Shown here piece by piece: positions 27,659 through 36,176 of a DNA stretch of 64,000 nt. Position numbers and translations under genes: made by a program. The notes beneath the pieces were generated by a model. It saw nothing but the letters and a program-made list of their open reading frames with translations, had not been told where the DNA came from and did no database searches. Source of the stretch: an uncultured Eubacteriales bacterium (GTDB taxonomy: Bacteria; Bacillota; Clostridia; Oscillospirales; Acutalibacteraceae). Position 1 is the first letter of the stretch. Each line of letters begins with the position of its first letter. Where the stretch lies: positions 1-64,000 of the forward strand of contig CAKSOL010000009.1 in the NCBI GenBank assembly GCA_934477125.1, in the 5' to 3' direction.

Positions 27659-28507
27659 ATGCCGCAGACGATACACGACTATGAATATATGGATATGGAT
27701 TTGGGTCTCGCATATCGTTTTCTTGACAGCAAGACCGTTTTGACCGAGCTTCACGACCATAATTATTACGAATATTTCATTATAACAAGCGGAGAAATAA
27801 TTCACGAGGTCAATGGCAAAAGCAGCTCTCTCAAAGCCGGAAATATGGTTTTTATACGTCCGCACGATCTGCATAACTATCAAATCTCGGATAATAAAAA
27901 CTGCAAGATGATAAACGTCAGTTTTTCAAAAAAGCATTTCGAGAGGCTGACGGAATATTTTTCAAACCCGGTTATCGATGAAATGCTCTCGGCTGAATAT
28001 CCGCCTACGATAGTACTTTCTCAGCAGCGGCTGAACGCGCTGAAAAAGAAACACTATCTTCTTAACGTCAGTCTGAACCGCAACGAGCTTATAGCGCTTT
28101 TCAAAACGCTTGCCGTCGATGTTGTTTCCTACTTCATTCTCGAATATAACTCTCAAAACCAGCTGGACCATGAAAAAATGCTGCAATCTGTCCTGAAACA
28201 GATGAATACTCCGGAAAATATTGAGGAGGGGCTGCCGGCTCTCATCAGATATTCCGGCTTCAGCCACGGTCATTTATGCCGCATTATGAAAAGCGAGCTT
28301 GGGATTACTCCGACGCAGTACATCACCGATTTAAGGCTCAGATATGCCGCAAATCTGCTGAGTACAAGTGATTTTGACATTTTATCAATTTCAGTTCGCT
28401 TAGGCTTTTCGTCGCTCAGTCATTTCATAACGATTTTTAAGAAAAAATACGGATGCACTCCGTCCAAATACCGCATGGCAAACAGTAATATTCATCAATG
28501 GAAATAA
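27659..28507 (+). CDS. AraC-family transcriptional regulator
   Basis: A 282-residue regulator. The N-terminal cupin domain (about 20-100; words HDHNYYEYFIITSGE and IRPHDLHNY) would bind a sugar ligand, and the C-terminal AraC-type double helix-turn-helix (about 180-278; words YSGFSHGHLCRIMKSELGITPTQYI-type and ISVRLGFSSLSHFITIFKKKYG) binds DNA. The start is an ATG after GGAGGGA. It is divergent from the GH130-led run and is followed by a strong terminator, so it is monocistronic. I infer that it activates the glycan run in response to an imported oligosaccharide. Confidence 0.92.
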   Translation: MPQTIHDYEYMDMDLGLAYRFLDSKTVLTELHDHNYYEYFIITSGEIIHEVNGKSSSLKAGNMVFIRPHDLHNYQISDNKNCKMINVSFSKKHFERLTEYFSNPVIDEMLSAEYPPTIVLSQQRLNALKKKHYLLNVSLNRNELIALFKTLAVDVVSYFILEYNSQNQLDHEKMLQSVLKQMNTPENIEEGLPALIRYSGFSHGHLCRIMKSELGITPTQYITDLRLRYAANLLSTSDFDILSISVRLGFSSLSHFITIFKKKYGCTPSKYRMANSNIHQWK

Positions 28508-28525
28508 AATTTTCTTAATTCAGCA

Positions 28526-28566
28526 AAACACCCCATACCGGACATTAAGCCCGGTATGGGGTGTTT
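28526..28566. terminator. Bidirectional intrinsic terminator
   Basis: A perfect 16-bp stem (28526-28541 with 28551-28566, core ACACCCCATACCGG) and 9-base loop with T-rich tail lies between the convergent AraC regulator and the ABC exporter gene. It cleanly separates the glycan island from what follows. Confidence 0.92.
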
Positions 28567-28574
28567 ATTTTGTT

Positions 28575-30500
28575 TTATTCAAGCTCAAATGCGCCGGTAT
28601 ACAGCTGATAATACTTGCCGTGTTCGGCAATGAGCTTTTCATGACTGCCGCGTTCTATGATGCGTCCGTGGTCCAAAACCATTATAACGTCCGAATTACG
28701 GACGGTTGAAAGACGGTGAGCGATAACAAACACCGTTCTTCCCTGCATAAGCCTATCCATTCCCTTCTGAACAATAGCCTCGGTTCGGGTGTCTATGCTT
28801 GAGGTTGCCTCGTCGAGAATCATAACCGGCGGATCGGCAACCGCCGCTCTCGCAATGGATATCAGCTGACGCTGACCCTGAGAAAGCCCGGAACCGTCGC
28901 CCGAAAGAACCGTATTATAGCCCTGAGGGAGCATTTCTATAAAGCCGTGCGCGTTAGCAAGCTTTGCCGCCGCAATACATTCCTCGTCGGTTGCGTCAAG
29001 TCTGCCGTAACGGATATTTTCCATAACCGTTCCCGTAAACAGATTTACCTCCTGCAAAACAACGCCGAGGCTTCGCCGCAGGTCGGACTTTTTGATTTTA
29101 TTGATATTGATACCGTCATACCGGATTTTGCCGTCCGCGATATCGTAAAAACGGTTTATCAGGTTGGTTATTGTAGTTTTTCCGGCACCGGTTGCTCCGA
29201 CGAAAGCGACCTTTTGCCCCGGCTCGGCATAAATATCTATATTATGCAGAACATGCTTATCCGGCTCATATCCGAAATCGACATCGAAAAGCCGCACATC
29301 GCCCGTAAGGCGGGTATAGGTCACGCTGCCGTCACTATGAGGATGGCGCCAAGCCCAGATACCGGTGCGGCGGTCCGTCTCGGTCAGAGAGCCGTCGTCA
29401 GCCGTTTCGGCGTTTACGAGAGTTACGTATCCGTCATCCGCCTCCGGCTTTTCATCGACAAGCTCGAAAATACGCTCCGCGCCCGCCATAGCCATAACAA
29501 CAGAGTTAATCTGCTGAGATACCTGACTTATCGACATAGTAAACTGACGGGTCATCATAAGAAACGGAACGACAATCGCCGCCGACATCTGCTGCCCGGA
29601 AAACGAAAGCGCCGGAACATTCAGAATTGCAAGCAGACCGCCTACAAAGGTTACCAAAACATACAGAATGTTTCCGATATTGCCCATTATAGGCATAAGG
29701 ATATTTGCAAATTTATTGGCAAGGCGGGCATCGGAATAAAGCTGCTCGTTAAGACGGTCGAAATCCTGTTTTGCCGCTTCCTCATGGCAGAAAACCTGAA
29801 CAACCTTTTGACCGTTAAGCATTTCTTCGATATAGCCCTCGACCGTTCCTATCGCCTTCTGCTGACGGACAAAATACTTCGCGCTGTTTCCCCCGACCTT
29901 TTTTGTTACCTGAGCCATTGCAAATACGCCTATCAGCACAACAAGCGTAAGCCAGACGCTCAGATAAAGCATATAGCAGAGCAGCGCCGTTATACTGAGA
30001 GCCGAGCTTAACAGCTGCGGAAGGCTTTGGGATATGAGCTGGCGCAGGGTATCTATATCGTTGGTATAGTAGCTCATAATGTCGCCGTGGGTATGAGTGT
30101 CAAAATATTTTATCGGCAGTCTCTGCATTTCCGAAAACATATTCTGACGCATTTTATTAAGAAAGCCCTGAGTAACGACAGCCATAAGGCGGCTGTAAAT
30201 AAACGAGGATAAAATTCCGAGCGCGAAAAATCCGCCCATCAGAGCAATAATTCTCAGGAGCTCCTGATGAATGGCAAGCCATCCGGTTTCAACGCCTTCC
30301 GATATAACGCTGATTATCTTATTCATAAAGAGCGGCGCTATCGTTCCCGCAACCGCGCTTACAACAAGGCACACCGCAACTATAAGCAAATATGTCTTAT
30401 AGTATTTAAGCAGGTATTTCATCAGTCTGCCGAGCGTTCCCTTGGCATTTTTTGCCTTGGGGCCGCCCTTAAAGCCTCGATTAGGACCTGGCATCTTCAT
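28575..30500 (-). CDS. Heterodimeric ABC exporter subunit with consensus ATPase site
   Basis: A 641-residue half-transporter: a cytoplasmic N-terminal Gly/Lys-rich tail, six membrane helices (about 30-330) and an ATPase domain (about 395-635). Walker A is GATGAGKTT, the signature is LSQGQRQ, and Walker B ends ILDEATSS with the catalytic Glu. Its start overlaps the partner gene at 30481-32223 by 20 bases. In such heterodimers (TM287/288, BmrCD type) this is the TM288-like subunit. It probably exports a drug or lipid-like compound. A stretch of about 60 residues between the membrane and ATPase domains (GSLTETDRRTG) is longer than usual. Confidence 0.93.
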   Translation of the reverse strand: MKMPGPNRGFKGGPKAKNAKGTLGRLMKYLLKYYKTYLLIVAVCLVVSAVAGTIAPLFMNKIISVISEGVETGWLAIHQELLRIIALMGGFFALGILSSFIYSRLMAVVTQGFLNKMRQNMFSEMQRLPIKYFDTHTHGDIMSYYTNDIDTLRQLISQSLPQLLSSALSITALLCYMLYLSVWLTLVVLIGVFAMAQVTKKVGGNSAKYFVRQQKAIGTVEGYIEEMLNGQKVVQVFCHEEAAKQDFDRLNEQLYSDARLANKFANILMPIMGNIGNILYVLVTFVGGLLAILNVPALSFSGQQMSAAIVVPFLMMTRQFTMSISQVSQQINSVVMAMAGAERIFELVDEKPEADDGYVTLVNAETADDGSLTETDRRTGIWAWRHPHSDGSVTYTRLTGDVRLFDVDFGYEPDKHVLHNIDIYAEPGQKVAFVGATGAGKTTITNLINRFYDIADGKIRYDGININKIKKSDLRRSLGVVLQEVNLFTGTVMENIRYGRLDATDEECIAAAKLANAHGFIEMLPQGYNTVLSGDGSGLSQGQRQLISIARAAVADPPVMILDEATSSIDTRTEAIVQKGMDRLMQGRTVFVIAHRLSTVRNSDVIMVLDHGRIIERGSHEKLIAEHGKYYQLYTGAFELE

Positions 30501-32223
30501 CGCCGCCTTTCACCTGAGATTCATATACCTCACGGTATATTTCGCTGCTTTCAATAAGCTCGCTATGCGTTCCGACGGCGGAAATACGTCCGTCGTCGAG
30601 AACAACTATTTTATCCGCGTCCTGAACGGAGGAAATTCTCTGAGCGATTATTATTTTTGTCGTATCCGGAATTTCGCTTGCAAATGCGCGGCGTATCAGG
30701 GCGTCGGTCTTTGTATCGACAGCGCTGGTTGAATCATCCAATATAATAACCTTTGGTTTTTTCAGAAGCGCCCTCGCGATACAAAGCCTTTGCTTCTGTC
30801 CTCCTGAAACGTTGGTTCCGCCCTGCTCTATATGGGTGTCATAGCCGTCAGGGAAGCTGCGGATAAATTCATCTGCCTGAGCGAGTTTGCAAACTCTTTC
30901 AAGCTCCTCATCGCTCGCATCGGGATTGCCCCAGCGCAGATTATCCTTTATTGAGCCGGAAAACAGAACGTTCTTTTGCAGAACGAATGCAACCGCATTT
31001 CTCAGGGATTTCAGGTCATATTTTCTTACGTCAGTTCCGCCTACGGAAACCGAACCCTCGGTCACATCATAAAGCCTGGGAATAAGCTGAACAAGCGTTG
31101 ACTTGCTGCTGCCCGTTCCGCCTATAATTCCTACTGTTTCGCCTGAGCGGATATGCAGGTTGATATCTTTCAGGGCAAATTTCTCGGCGTCGGAATGATA
31201 CTTAAAGCTGACGTTATTAAAATCGATATCTCCGTTTTTAACCTGCATTTCGGCATTATCCGGAGTTACTATCGTCGGTTCCTCCTCAAGAACCTCGCAA
31301 ATTCTCTGAGCGGATGCCTGAGCCATGGTAAGCATAACGAATATCATTGAAAGCATCATCAGGCTCGAAAGTATCTGCATACCGTAGGTTATAAGGCTGG
31401 AAAGCTCTCCTACCTGCATACCGCCGTCGCGGACTATAAGCGACGCTCCGAAATAGGAAACCAGCAATATGGCGCCCTGCATTGCAAGCTGCATAACCGG
31501 ACCGTTCAGCGCCACAAGCTTTTCAGCCCGTGTAAAGTCAGCACAGACATCCTCAGAAGCTTTTGCAAATTTCCGGGTTTCATAATCCTCTCTTACAAAG
31601 GATTTAACGACCCTCATTCCCTTAACATTTTCCTGAACGGAATTATTAAGGCGGTCATACTTCTTGAAAACCTTTCTGAAAAGCGGCATTGCGCGGCGGA
31701 TTATAAGAAACAGCGCAAAGCCGAGGAACGGAATAATAATCACAAATATGGACGCGGTACGGGCATTCAGCGCAAACGCCATAATCATTGAGAATATAAA
31801 CATAAACGGCGCTCTGACGACTATACGTATTATCATCATATATGCCATCTGAACATTGTTTATATCGGTTGTAAGCCGGGTTACAAGGCTTGAGGATGAA
31901 AATTTATCAATATTTCCGAAGGAATATTCCTGAACCCTGTAATATAAATCATGACGCAGATTTTTGGCAAATCCGCAGGCGGCGGTTGCGCTGAAGTTCC
32001 CGGAAAGGACTCCGCAGGCAAGCGACGCAAAGGCAACAAGCAGCAGCAAGCCGCCGAATTTCAAAACGGTTGTAAAATCACCGCCGTTACCCATAAGGTT
32101 AATCATTTTCGCCGTTATAAAGGGAATGGCGCATTCCAGAATAACCTCGCCCGAAATGAACAGCGGCGAGAGAATTGAGGGCTTTTTATATTCCCTGATA
32201 CAGCCAGCCAGTCGTTTAATCAT
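30481..32223 (-). CDS. Heterodimeric ABC exporter subunit with degenerate ATPase site
   Basis: A 580-residue half-transporter with six helices (about 15-310) and an ATPase domain (about 335-570). Walker A is GGTGSSKST and the signature VSGGQKQR is intact, but Walker B ends ILDDSTSAVD: the catalytic Glu is Asp, as in the TM287-type subunit of asymmetric exporters. This partners the consensus subunit downstream. The start overlaps the MarR gene by eight bases, so all three are one operon. Confidence 0.93.
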   Translation of the reverse strand: MIKRLAGCIREYKKPSILSPLFISGEVILECAIPFITAKMINLMGNGGDFTTVLKFGGLLLLVAFASLACGVLSGNFSATAACGFAKNLRHDLYYRVQEYSFGNIDKFSSSSLVTRLTTDINNVQMAYMMIIRIVVRAPFMFIFSMIMAFALNARTASIFVIIIPFLGFALFLIIRRAMPLFRKVFKKYDRLNNSVQENVKGMRVVKSFVREDYETRKFAKASEDVCADFTRAEKLVALNGPVMQLAMQGAILLVSYFGASLIVRDGGMQVGELSSLITYGMQILSSLMMLSMIFVMLTMAQASAQRICEVLEEEPTIVTPDNAEMQVKNGDIDFNNVSFKYHSDAEKFALKDINLHIRSGETVGIIGGTGSSKSTLVQLIPRLYDVTEGSVSVGGTDVRKYDLKSLRNAVAFVLQKNVLFSGSIKDNLRWGNPDASDEELERVCKLAQADEFIRSFPDGYDTHIEQGGTNVSGGQKQRLCIARALLKKPKVIILDDSTSAVDTKTDALIRRAFASEIPDTTKIIIAQRISSVQDADKIVVLDDGRISAVGTHSELIESSEIYREVYESQVKGGDEDARS

Positions 32224-32659
32224 TTTCTACCTCCAGGTTTGCCTTAATAGTATCAATAACCTCATAAAAAATTTCTAACTTTTCGGGAGAAATTCCGGCA
32301 AGAAGCCTTTTTTCCCGGTCAAGAATATCCTGCGTAATTTTTTCGTGCAGTTCAACAGCTCTTTCGGTCAGCACAATTTTTTTAAGCCGCGCGTCGCTTG
32401 AAACGCTTTGCCGCTCAATAAGTCCTTTCTTTTCCATAAGCCCCAGCATTTTTGAGGCAGTTGAGCGGCGAATTGAAAAACGCTCCTCAAAATCTCGCTG
32501 AAAAATATCCTTTTCGCGGTTATCGTAAAAATACTTGATAGCCCAGCCATGCAGTCCGGTTGTTCTGCACATATTAAAAATCTCAGACCTCTCAACGTCT
32601 CTTTTTATAAGATTATTGAGCGACCGCACCTCAAAGCCTACTGTTTTTTCCGGCTGCAT
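32216..32659 (-). CDS. MarR-family transcriptional regulator
   Basis: A 147-residue winged-helix regulator with a central recognition segment (RDFEERFSIRRSTASKMLGLMEKKGLIER) and wing (SSDARLKKIVLTERA). It is the first gene of the exporter operon and a palindrome covers its own promoter, so autorepression relieved by a ligand is the likely mode. RBS GGAGG lies upstream of the ATG. Confidence 0.92.
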   Translation of the reverse strand: MQPEKTVGFEVRSLNNLIKRDVERSEIFNMCRTTGLHGWAIKYFYDNREKDIFQRDFEERFSIRRSTASKMLGLMEKKGLIERQSVSSDARLKKIVLTERAVELHEKITQDILDREKRLLAGISPEKLEIFYEVIDTIKANLEVEND

Positions 32660-32682
32660 AAAACCACCTCCGATTTCTCGAT

Positions 32683-32725
32683 TGTTAGTATGCTAACATT
32701 ATACCAAACCTTACAGAAAAGTCAA
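32683..32725 (-). promoter_or_regulatory. Promoter of marR-exporter operon with MarR-type palindrome
   Basis: Reading the minus strand, TTGACT (32725-32720), a 16-base spacer and TATAAT (32703-32698) form a near-consensus sigma-A promoter. Touching the -10 is TGTTAGTATGCTAACA (32683-32698), a palindrome with 6-bp arms like other Firmicute MarR operators, and it covers the expected start point. Binding there would block transcription. Confidence 0.85.
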
Positions 32726-32763
32726 TACTTTAATTTTTAATAAATCTTTAAGATTATAACCTC

Positions 32764-32792
32764 TTGACCTGATAATTATGTCGCTGTATAAT
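32764..32792 (+). promoter_or_regulatory. Sigma-A promoter of the GNAT gene
   Basis: TTGACC (32764-32769), a 17-base spacer and TATAAT (32787-32792) form a near-perfect promoter. The leader before the ATG at 32812 would be only about 13 bases and carries GGAGGG. Confidence 0.85.
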
Positions 32793-32811
32793 TATTATCG
32801 GAGGGATAAAA

Positions 32812-33360
32812 ATGCAATACAATAAAGAAATAACCCTTAAAAACGGCGAAAAATGCGTTTTGCGTGCAGCAAGCGGCAAAGACGCCGAAGCGGTTCTCGA
32901 AGTTTTTCGCTCAACGCATGCTCAAACGGATTTCCTGCTTACATATCCTGAGGAAAACAACTTTACATACGAGCAGGAGCTTAAATTTCTCGAAAGGACG
33001 TATGAAAGCGAAAACGAAATCGAAATATGCGCGGTTTTAAATGGGAAAATAGTCGGAACGGCGGGAATATCCCCCGTTGGAGACAAGCTTAAAAACCGTC
33101 ACCGCGCAGAATTCGGAATAGCTATAGAAAAGGAATTCTGGGGACTGGGAATAGGCAAAGCGCTTACCGCCGCCTGCATTGAATGTGCAAGGACCGCAAA
33201 ATACAGTCAGCTTGAGCTCGATGTCGTTGCCGATAATTCTTCCGCAGTAGCATTATATAAAAATCTCGGTTTTAAAGAATACGGCAGAAATCCGCGCGGC
33301 TTCAAATCAAAAATATCCGGCTATCAGGAGCTTATTCTTATGCGGATGGAGCTGGAATAA
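32812..33360 (+). CDS. GNAT-family N-acetyltransferase
   Basis: A 182-residue acetyltransferase with the GNAT fold: beta strand IEICAVLNGKIVGTAGI, acetyl-CoA loop EFWGLGIGKAL (about 117-127) and the C-terminal ALYKNLGFKEYG. The RimJ/RimL or YncA-like set acetylates amines, peptides or antibiotics; the substrate cannot be told from sequence. It is transcribed alone from its own promoter, divergent from the MarR operon. Confidence 0.9.
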   Translation: MQYNKEITLKNGEKCVLRAASGKDAEAVLEVFRSTHAQTDFLLTYPEENNFTYEQELKFLERTYESENEIEICAVLNGKIVGTAGISPVGDKLKNRHRAEFGIAIEKEFWGLGIGKALTAACIECARTAKYSQLELDVVADNSSAVALYKNLGFKEYGRNPRGFKSKISGYQELILMRMELE

Positions 33361-33388
33361 AAAAATTTTTAAACGCTGCCGCAGGTGA

Positions 33389-33417
33389 TTGACTTTACCG
33401 TGCGGCTGTGATACACT
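33389..33417 (+). promoter_or_regulatory. Promoter of the zinc-ribbon membrane gene
   Basis: TTGACT (33389-33394), a 17-base spacer and TACACT (33412-33417) precede the ATG at 33466 by about 40 bases of leader containing AAAGGGG. Confidence 0.75.
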
Positions 33418-33465
33418 AATAAAGATGGAACAGCTTATGTTCCGAAATGAAAGGGGAAAAAATAT

Positions 33466-34011
33466 ATGAAAGTATGTCCTAACTGCAACAATCAGATGGA
33501 CGACAATGCAACCTTCTGCACGCGCTGCGGAGCCTCTCTTAACGCTCAGGCAGCCCAGCAGGAGCAGCCGCAGCAAAACCAGCAGCAGGCTCAGCAGAAT
33601 CAGCAGTATCAGCAGCCGTATGCCGCTCCGGGAGCAGCCCAGCCCGGTTATGCTCCGATGTTTGATCCGTTTGACCACACCGCCGAATTTGACGCAAAGG
33701 ATATTTCAGATAACAAGGTATTCGCCGTTCTCGGCTATCTTCTCGGAACAATCGGAATAATCATTGCCCTGCTTGCAAGCCGTTCATCCGCGTTTACAAT
33801 GTTCCATGTCCGTCAGGCTCTTAAATTCACGGTTGTTGAAATTTTAATGCTTATCTGCACATTGGTTCTGTTCTGGACAATTATAGTTCCGATTGCGTTT
33901 GCCGTTATGGAAATCATTTTCTTTGTTCTCAAGATAATATGCTTCTTCCAAATCTGCAACGGCAAGGCTAAAGAGCCTGCAATCATCCGCAATCTCGGTT
34001 TCCTGAGATAA
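33466..34011 (+). CDS. Zinc-ribbon membrane protein with Gln-rich linker
   Basis: A 181-residue protein. Residues 4-22 form a zinc ribbon with two Cys pairs (CPNCNN and CTRCGA). A low-complexity linker rich in Gln, Ala and Pro follows (about 27-65). The C-terminal half has three membrane helices in a DUF4870-like arrangement (YLLGTIGIIIALL; MFHVRQALKF; VPIAFAVMEIIFFVLKII). Function is not known. It has its own promoter and terminator. The linker is unusually long and CAG/CAA-rich compared with its neighbours. Confidence 0.85.
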   Translation: MKVCPNCNNQMDDNATFCTRCGASLNAQAAQQEQPQQNQQQAQQNQQYQQPYAAPGAAQPGYAPMFDPFDHTAEFDAKDISDNKVFAVLGYLLGTIGIIIALLASRSSAFTMFHVRQALKFTVVEILMLICTLVLFWTIIVPIAFAVMEIIFFVLKIICFFQICNGKAKEPAIIRNLGFLR

Positions 34012-34027
34012 GGTTTAATTTACTTAA

Positions 34028-34066
34028 AATAACGGTTGCCGTGTTAAAAGCACGGCAACCGTTATT
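34028..34066 (+). terminator. Intrinsic terminator of the zinc-ribbon gene
   Basis: A perfect 16-bp stem (34028-34043 with 34051-34066, core AACGGTTGCCGTG), 7-base loop, then CTTTTAT on the plus strand. Confidence 0.88.
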
Positions 34067-34076
34067 CTTTTATAAT

Positions 34077-34103
34077 TCAGCCTCCGGTATATCCGGAGGC
34101 TGA
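34077..34103 (-). terminator. Intrinsic terminator of groESL
   Basis: A perfect 11-bp stem (TCAGCCTCCGG with CCGGAGGCTGA) and 5-base loop, 14 bases past the groEL stop on the minus strand. The tail is AT-rich rather than a clean T-run. Confidence 0.75.
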
Positions 34104-34117
34104 GCTTTTAAATAGGC

Positions 34118-35752
34118 TTAATACATTCCGCCCGCCTGAGCAGCGGCTGCTGCGGCGTTTGCAGCGGCGGCGTCCTCTTTGATATCCGATACCAGGCTTT
34201 CGGTTGTAAGAACCATAGCGGCAACGGAGGAGGCATTTTCAAGCGCCGAACGCGTAACCTTAGTCGGGTCAACGATACCGGCGGAAATCATATCGGTATA
34301 TTCCTCGTTATAAGCGTCAAAGCCGTAATTCACCTTTCCGCTTGTGAGTATCTTATCAACTATTACAGAGCCCTCGATACCTGCGTTAAAGGCTATCTGA
34401 CGGACAGGAGCCTCCAAAGCCTTGCGGACTATTGCAACGCCGGTTTTTTCATCGCCCTGAGCCTTTTCGAGCAAAGCCTCAACTGCCGGGATAGCATTGA
34501 GCAGCGCAACGCCGCCTCCGGCGACAATTCCTTCCTCAACCGCAGCACGTGTAGCGGAAAGAGCGTCCTCAACGCGGAGCTTCTTTTCTTTCATCTCTAT
34601 CTCGGTTGCAGCGCCAACCTTGATAACCGCAACGCCGCCTGCGAGCTTTGCAAGACGCTCCTGCAGCTTCTCACGGTCAAAATCAGAGGTTGTATCGGCA
34701 ATCTGATTGCGAATCTGATTGACTCTGTCCTTTATAGCCTGCTTATCACCGGCACCGTCAACAATAATGGTGTTTTCCTTAGTAACCTTTACCTGGCGCG
34801 CACGGCCGAGCTGCTCAACGGCGGTATCCTTCAGCTGGAGACCGAGCTCCTCGGAGATAACCTGACCGCCGGTAAGAATAGCGATATCCTGAAGCATTTC
34901 CTTGCGGCGGTCGCCAAAGCCCGGAGCTTTAACGGCAACGCAGGTAAATGTTCCGCGGAGCTTATTGACTATAAGGGTTGAAAGAGCCTCGCCCTCAACA
35001 TCCTCGGCAACAATAAGGAGCTTCTTGCCCGCCTGAACAATCTGTTCGAGCATCGGAAGAATTTCCTGAATGTTGGAAATCTTTTTATCGGTTATAAGAA
35101 TATACGGGTCATCAAGAACCGCTTCCATCTTATCTGTATCGGTAGCCATATACGGAGTTATATATCCGCGGTCGAACTGCATACCCTCGACAACCTCGGA
35201 ATAGGTTGTTGCGGTCTTTGATTCCTCAACGGTTATAACGCCGTCGGCAGAAACCTTTTCCATTGCCTCGGCAATAAGCTTTCCTATGCTCTCGTCGCCC
35301 GAAGAAACGGTTGCGACACGCGCGATATCATCGCTTCCGGAAACCTTTTTGGAATTGTTGACGATAGCGTTTATAGCACCGTCAACCGCGCTGCGGATAC
35401 CCTTTTTGACAACCATCGGATTTGCACCGGCTGCAACGTTCTTCATACCCTCGGCAATAAGCGCCTGAGCCAGAACGGTTGCGGTTGTTGTTCCGTCGCC
35501 TGCGGCGTCGTTAGTCTTAACCGAAACCTCTTTAACAAGCTGGGCTCCCATATTTTCAAACGGATCGTCAAGCTCGATTTCCTTTGCGATGGTAACGCCG
35601 TCGTTGGTAATGAGTGGAGAACCGTATTTCTTATCAAGAACAACGTTTCTGCCCTTAGGACCTAATGTAACCTTAACTGTATCGGCGAGCTTATCAACGC
35701 CGTTCTGAAGTGCCTTGCGGGCTTCTTCTCCGAAAATAATCTGTTTTGCCAT
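34118..35752 (-). CDS. groEL: Chaperonin GroEL (60 kDa)
   Basis: A 544-residue chaperonin subunit that, with GroES, folds proteins in an ATP-driven cage. The family words are plain: KVTLGPKGRNVVLD, NDGVTIAKEIEL, AGDGTTTATVLA (ATP site) and VEEGIVAGGG. The C-terminus ends in the flexible Ala/Gly-Met tail typical of GroEL. It lies 15 bases after groES and ends at a terminator. Confidence 0.98.
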   Translation of the reverse strand: MAKQIIFGEEARKALQNGVDKLADTVKVTLGPKGRNVVLDKKYGSPLITNDGVTIAKEIELDDPFENMGAQLVKEVSVKTNDAAGDGTTTATVLAQALIAEGMKNVAAGANPMVVKKGIRSAVDGAINAIVNNSKKVSGSDDIARVATVSSGDESIGKLIAEAMEKVSADGVITVEESKTATTYSEVVEGMQFDRGYITPYMATDTDKMEAVLDDPYILITDKKISNIQEILPMLEQIVQAGKKLLIVAEDVEGEALSTLIVNKLRGTFTCVAVKAPGFGDRRKEMLQDIAILTGGQVISEELGLQLKDTAVEQLGRARQVKVTKENTIIVDGAGDKQAIKDRVNQIRNQIADTTSDFDREKLQERLAKLAGGVAVIKVGAATEIEMKEKKLRVEDALSATRAAVEEGIVAGGGVALLNAIPAVEALLEKAQGDEKTGVAIVRKALEAPVRQIAFNAGIEGSVIVDKILTSGKVNYGFDAYNEEYTDMISAGIVDPTKVTRSALENASSVAAMVLTTESLVSDIKEDAAAANAAAAAAQAGGMY

Positions 35753-35767
35753 AATTTAACCCTCCAA

Positions 35768-36052
35768 TTATTCAACAATAGCCAAAATATCAGACTGATG
35801 AAGTATGGTATACTCCTCGTCGTCCACCTTAACATCGGTTCCGGCATATTTAGCAGCGATAACCTTATCGCCTACGCTTACGGTCATCTTAACCTCTTTG
35901 CCGTCAACCGTTCCTCCCGGTCCTACCGCGATAACCTGAGCTATCTGCGGCTTTTCCTTGGATGCCGAGGTGAGAACGATACCGCTCTTGGTGGTCTCCT
36001 CCGCCTCAGTAGCCTTAATTACTACGTTATCAGCCAAAGGTTTAATAGTCAT
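35768..36052 (-). CDS. groES: Co-chaperonin GroES (10 kDa)
   Basis: A 94-residue co-chaperonin, the lid of the GroEL cage. MTIKPLADNVV at the start, the mobile loop around ETTKSGIVL (about 17-27) and the roof words VGPG are typical. It is transcribed first in groESL from the promoter at 36122-36149. GGAGG precedes the ATG. Confidence 0.97.
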   Translation of the reverse strand: MTIKPLADNVVIKATEAEETTKSGIVLTSASKEKPQIAQVIAVGPGGTVDGKEVKMTVSVGDKVIAAKYAGTDVKVDDEEYTILHQSDILAIVE

Positions 36053-36121
36053 ATTAAAATTCCTCCAAAAGTTAATTTCGCGATTCTCGGAGATTATACT
36101 CCCGACCGCCTACATTTATAC

Positions 36122-36160
36122 ATTGTAACCATTTTTTTGGAAAAGTCAAGTAAAGTCAAA
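36122..36160 (-). promoter_or_regulatory. groESL promoter overlapped by CtsR-type operator
   Basis: On the minus strand TTGACT (36149-36144), a 16-base spacer and TACAAT (36127-36122) form the promoter. On the plus strand AGTCAAG (36144-36150), TAA, AGTCAAA (36154-36160) is a tandem heptad like the CtsR consensus RGTCAAA-NAN-RGTCAAA with one mismatch. It covers the -35 box, where a repressor would act. I find no CIRCE inverted repeat between promoter and groES. Confidence 0.75.
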
Positions 36161-36176
36161 AAGAAATTTTAAAAAT

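Noticed and set aside
28947..30011. Open frame of 354 codons on the plus strand
   Set aside because: Antisense to the ABC exporter gene, Arg/His/Tyr-rich with no recognisable domain or ribosome-binding site.
36082..36106. CIRCE (HrcA) operator, from TCGGAG and CTCCCGA around TATAAT
   Set aside because: The arms do not match TTAGCACTC/GAGTGCTAA and are imperfect; the CtsR-type heptads upstream are a better operator.
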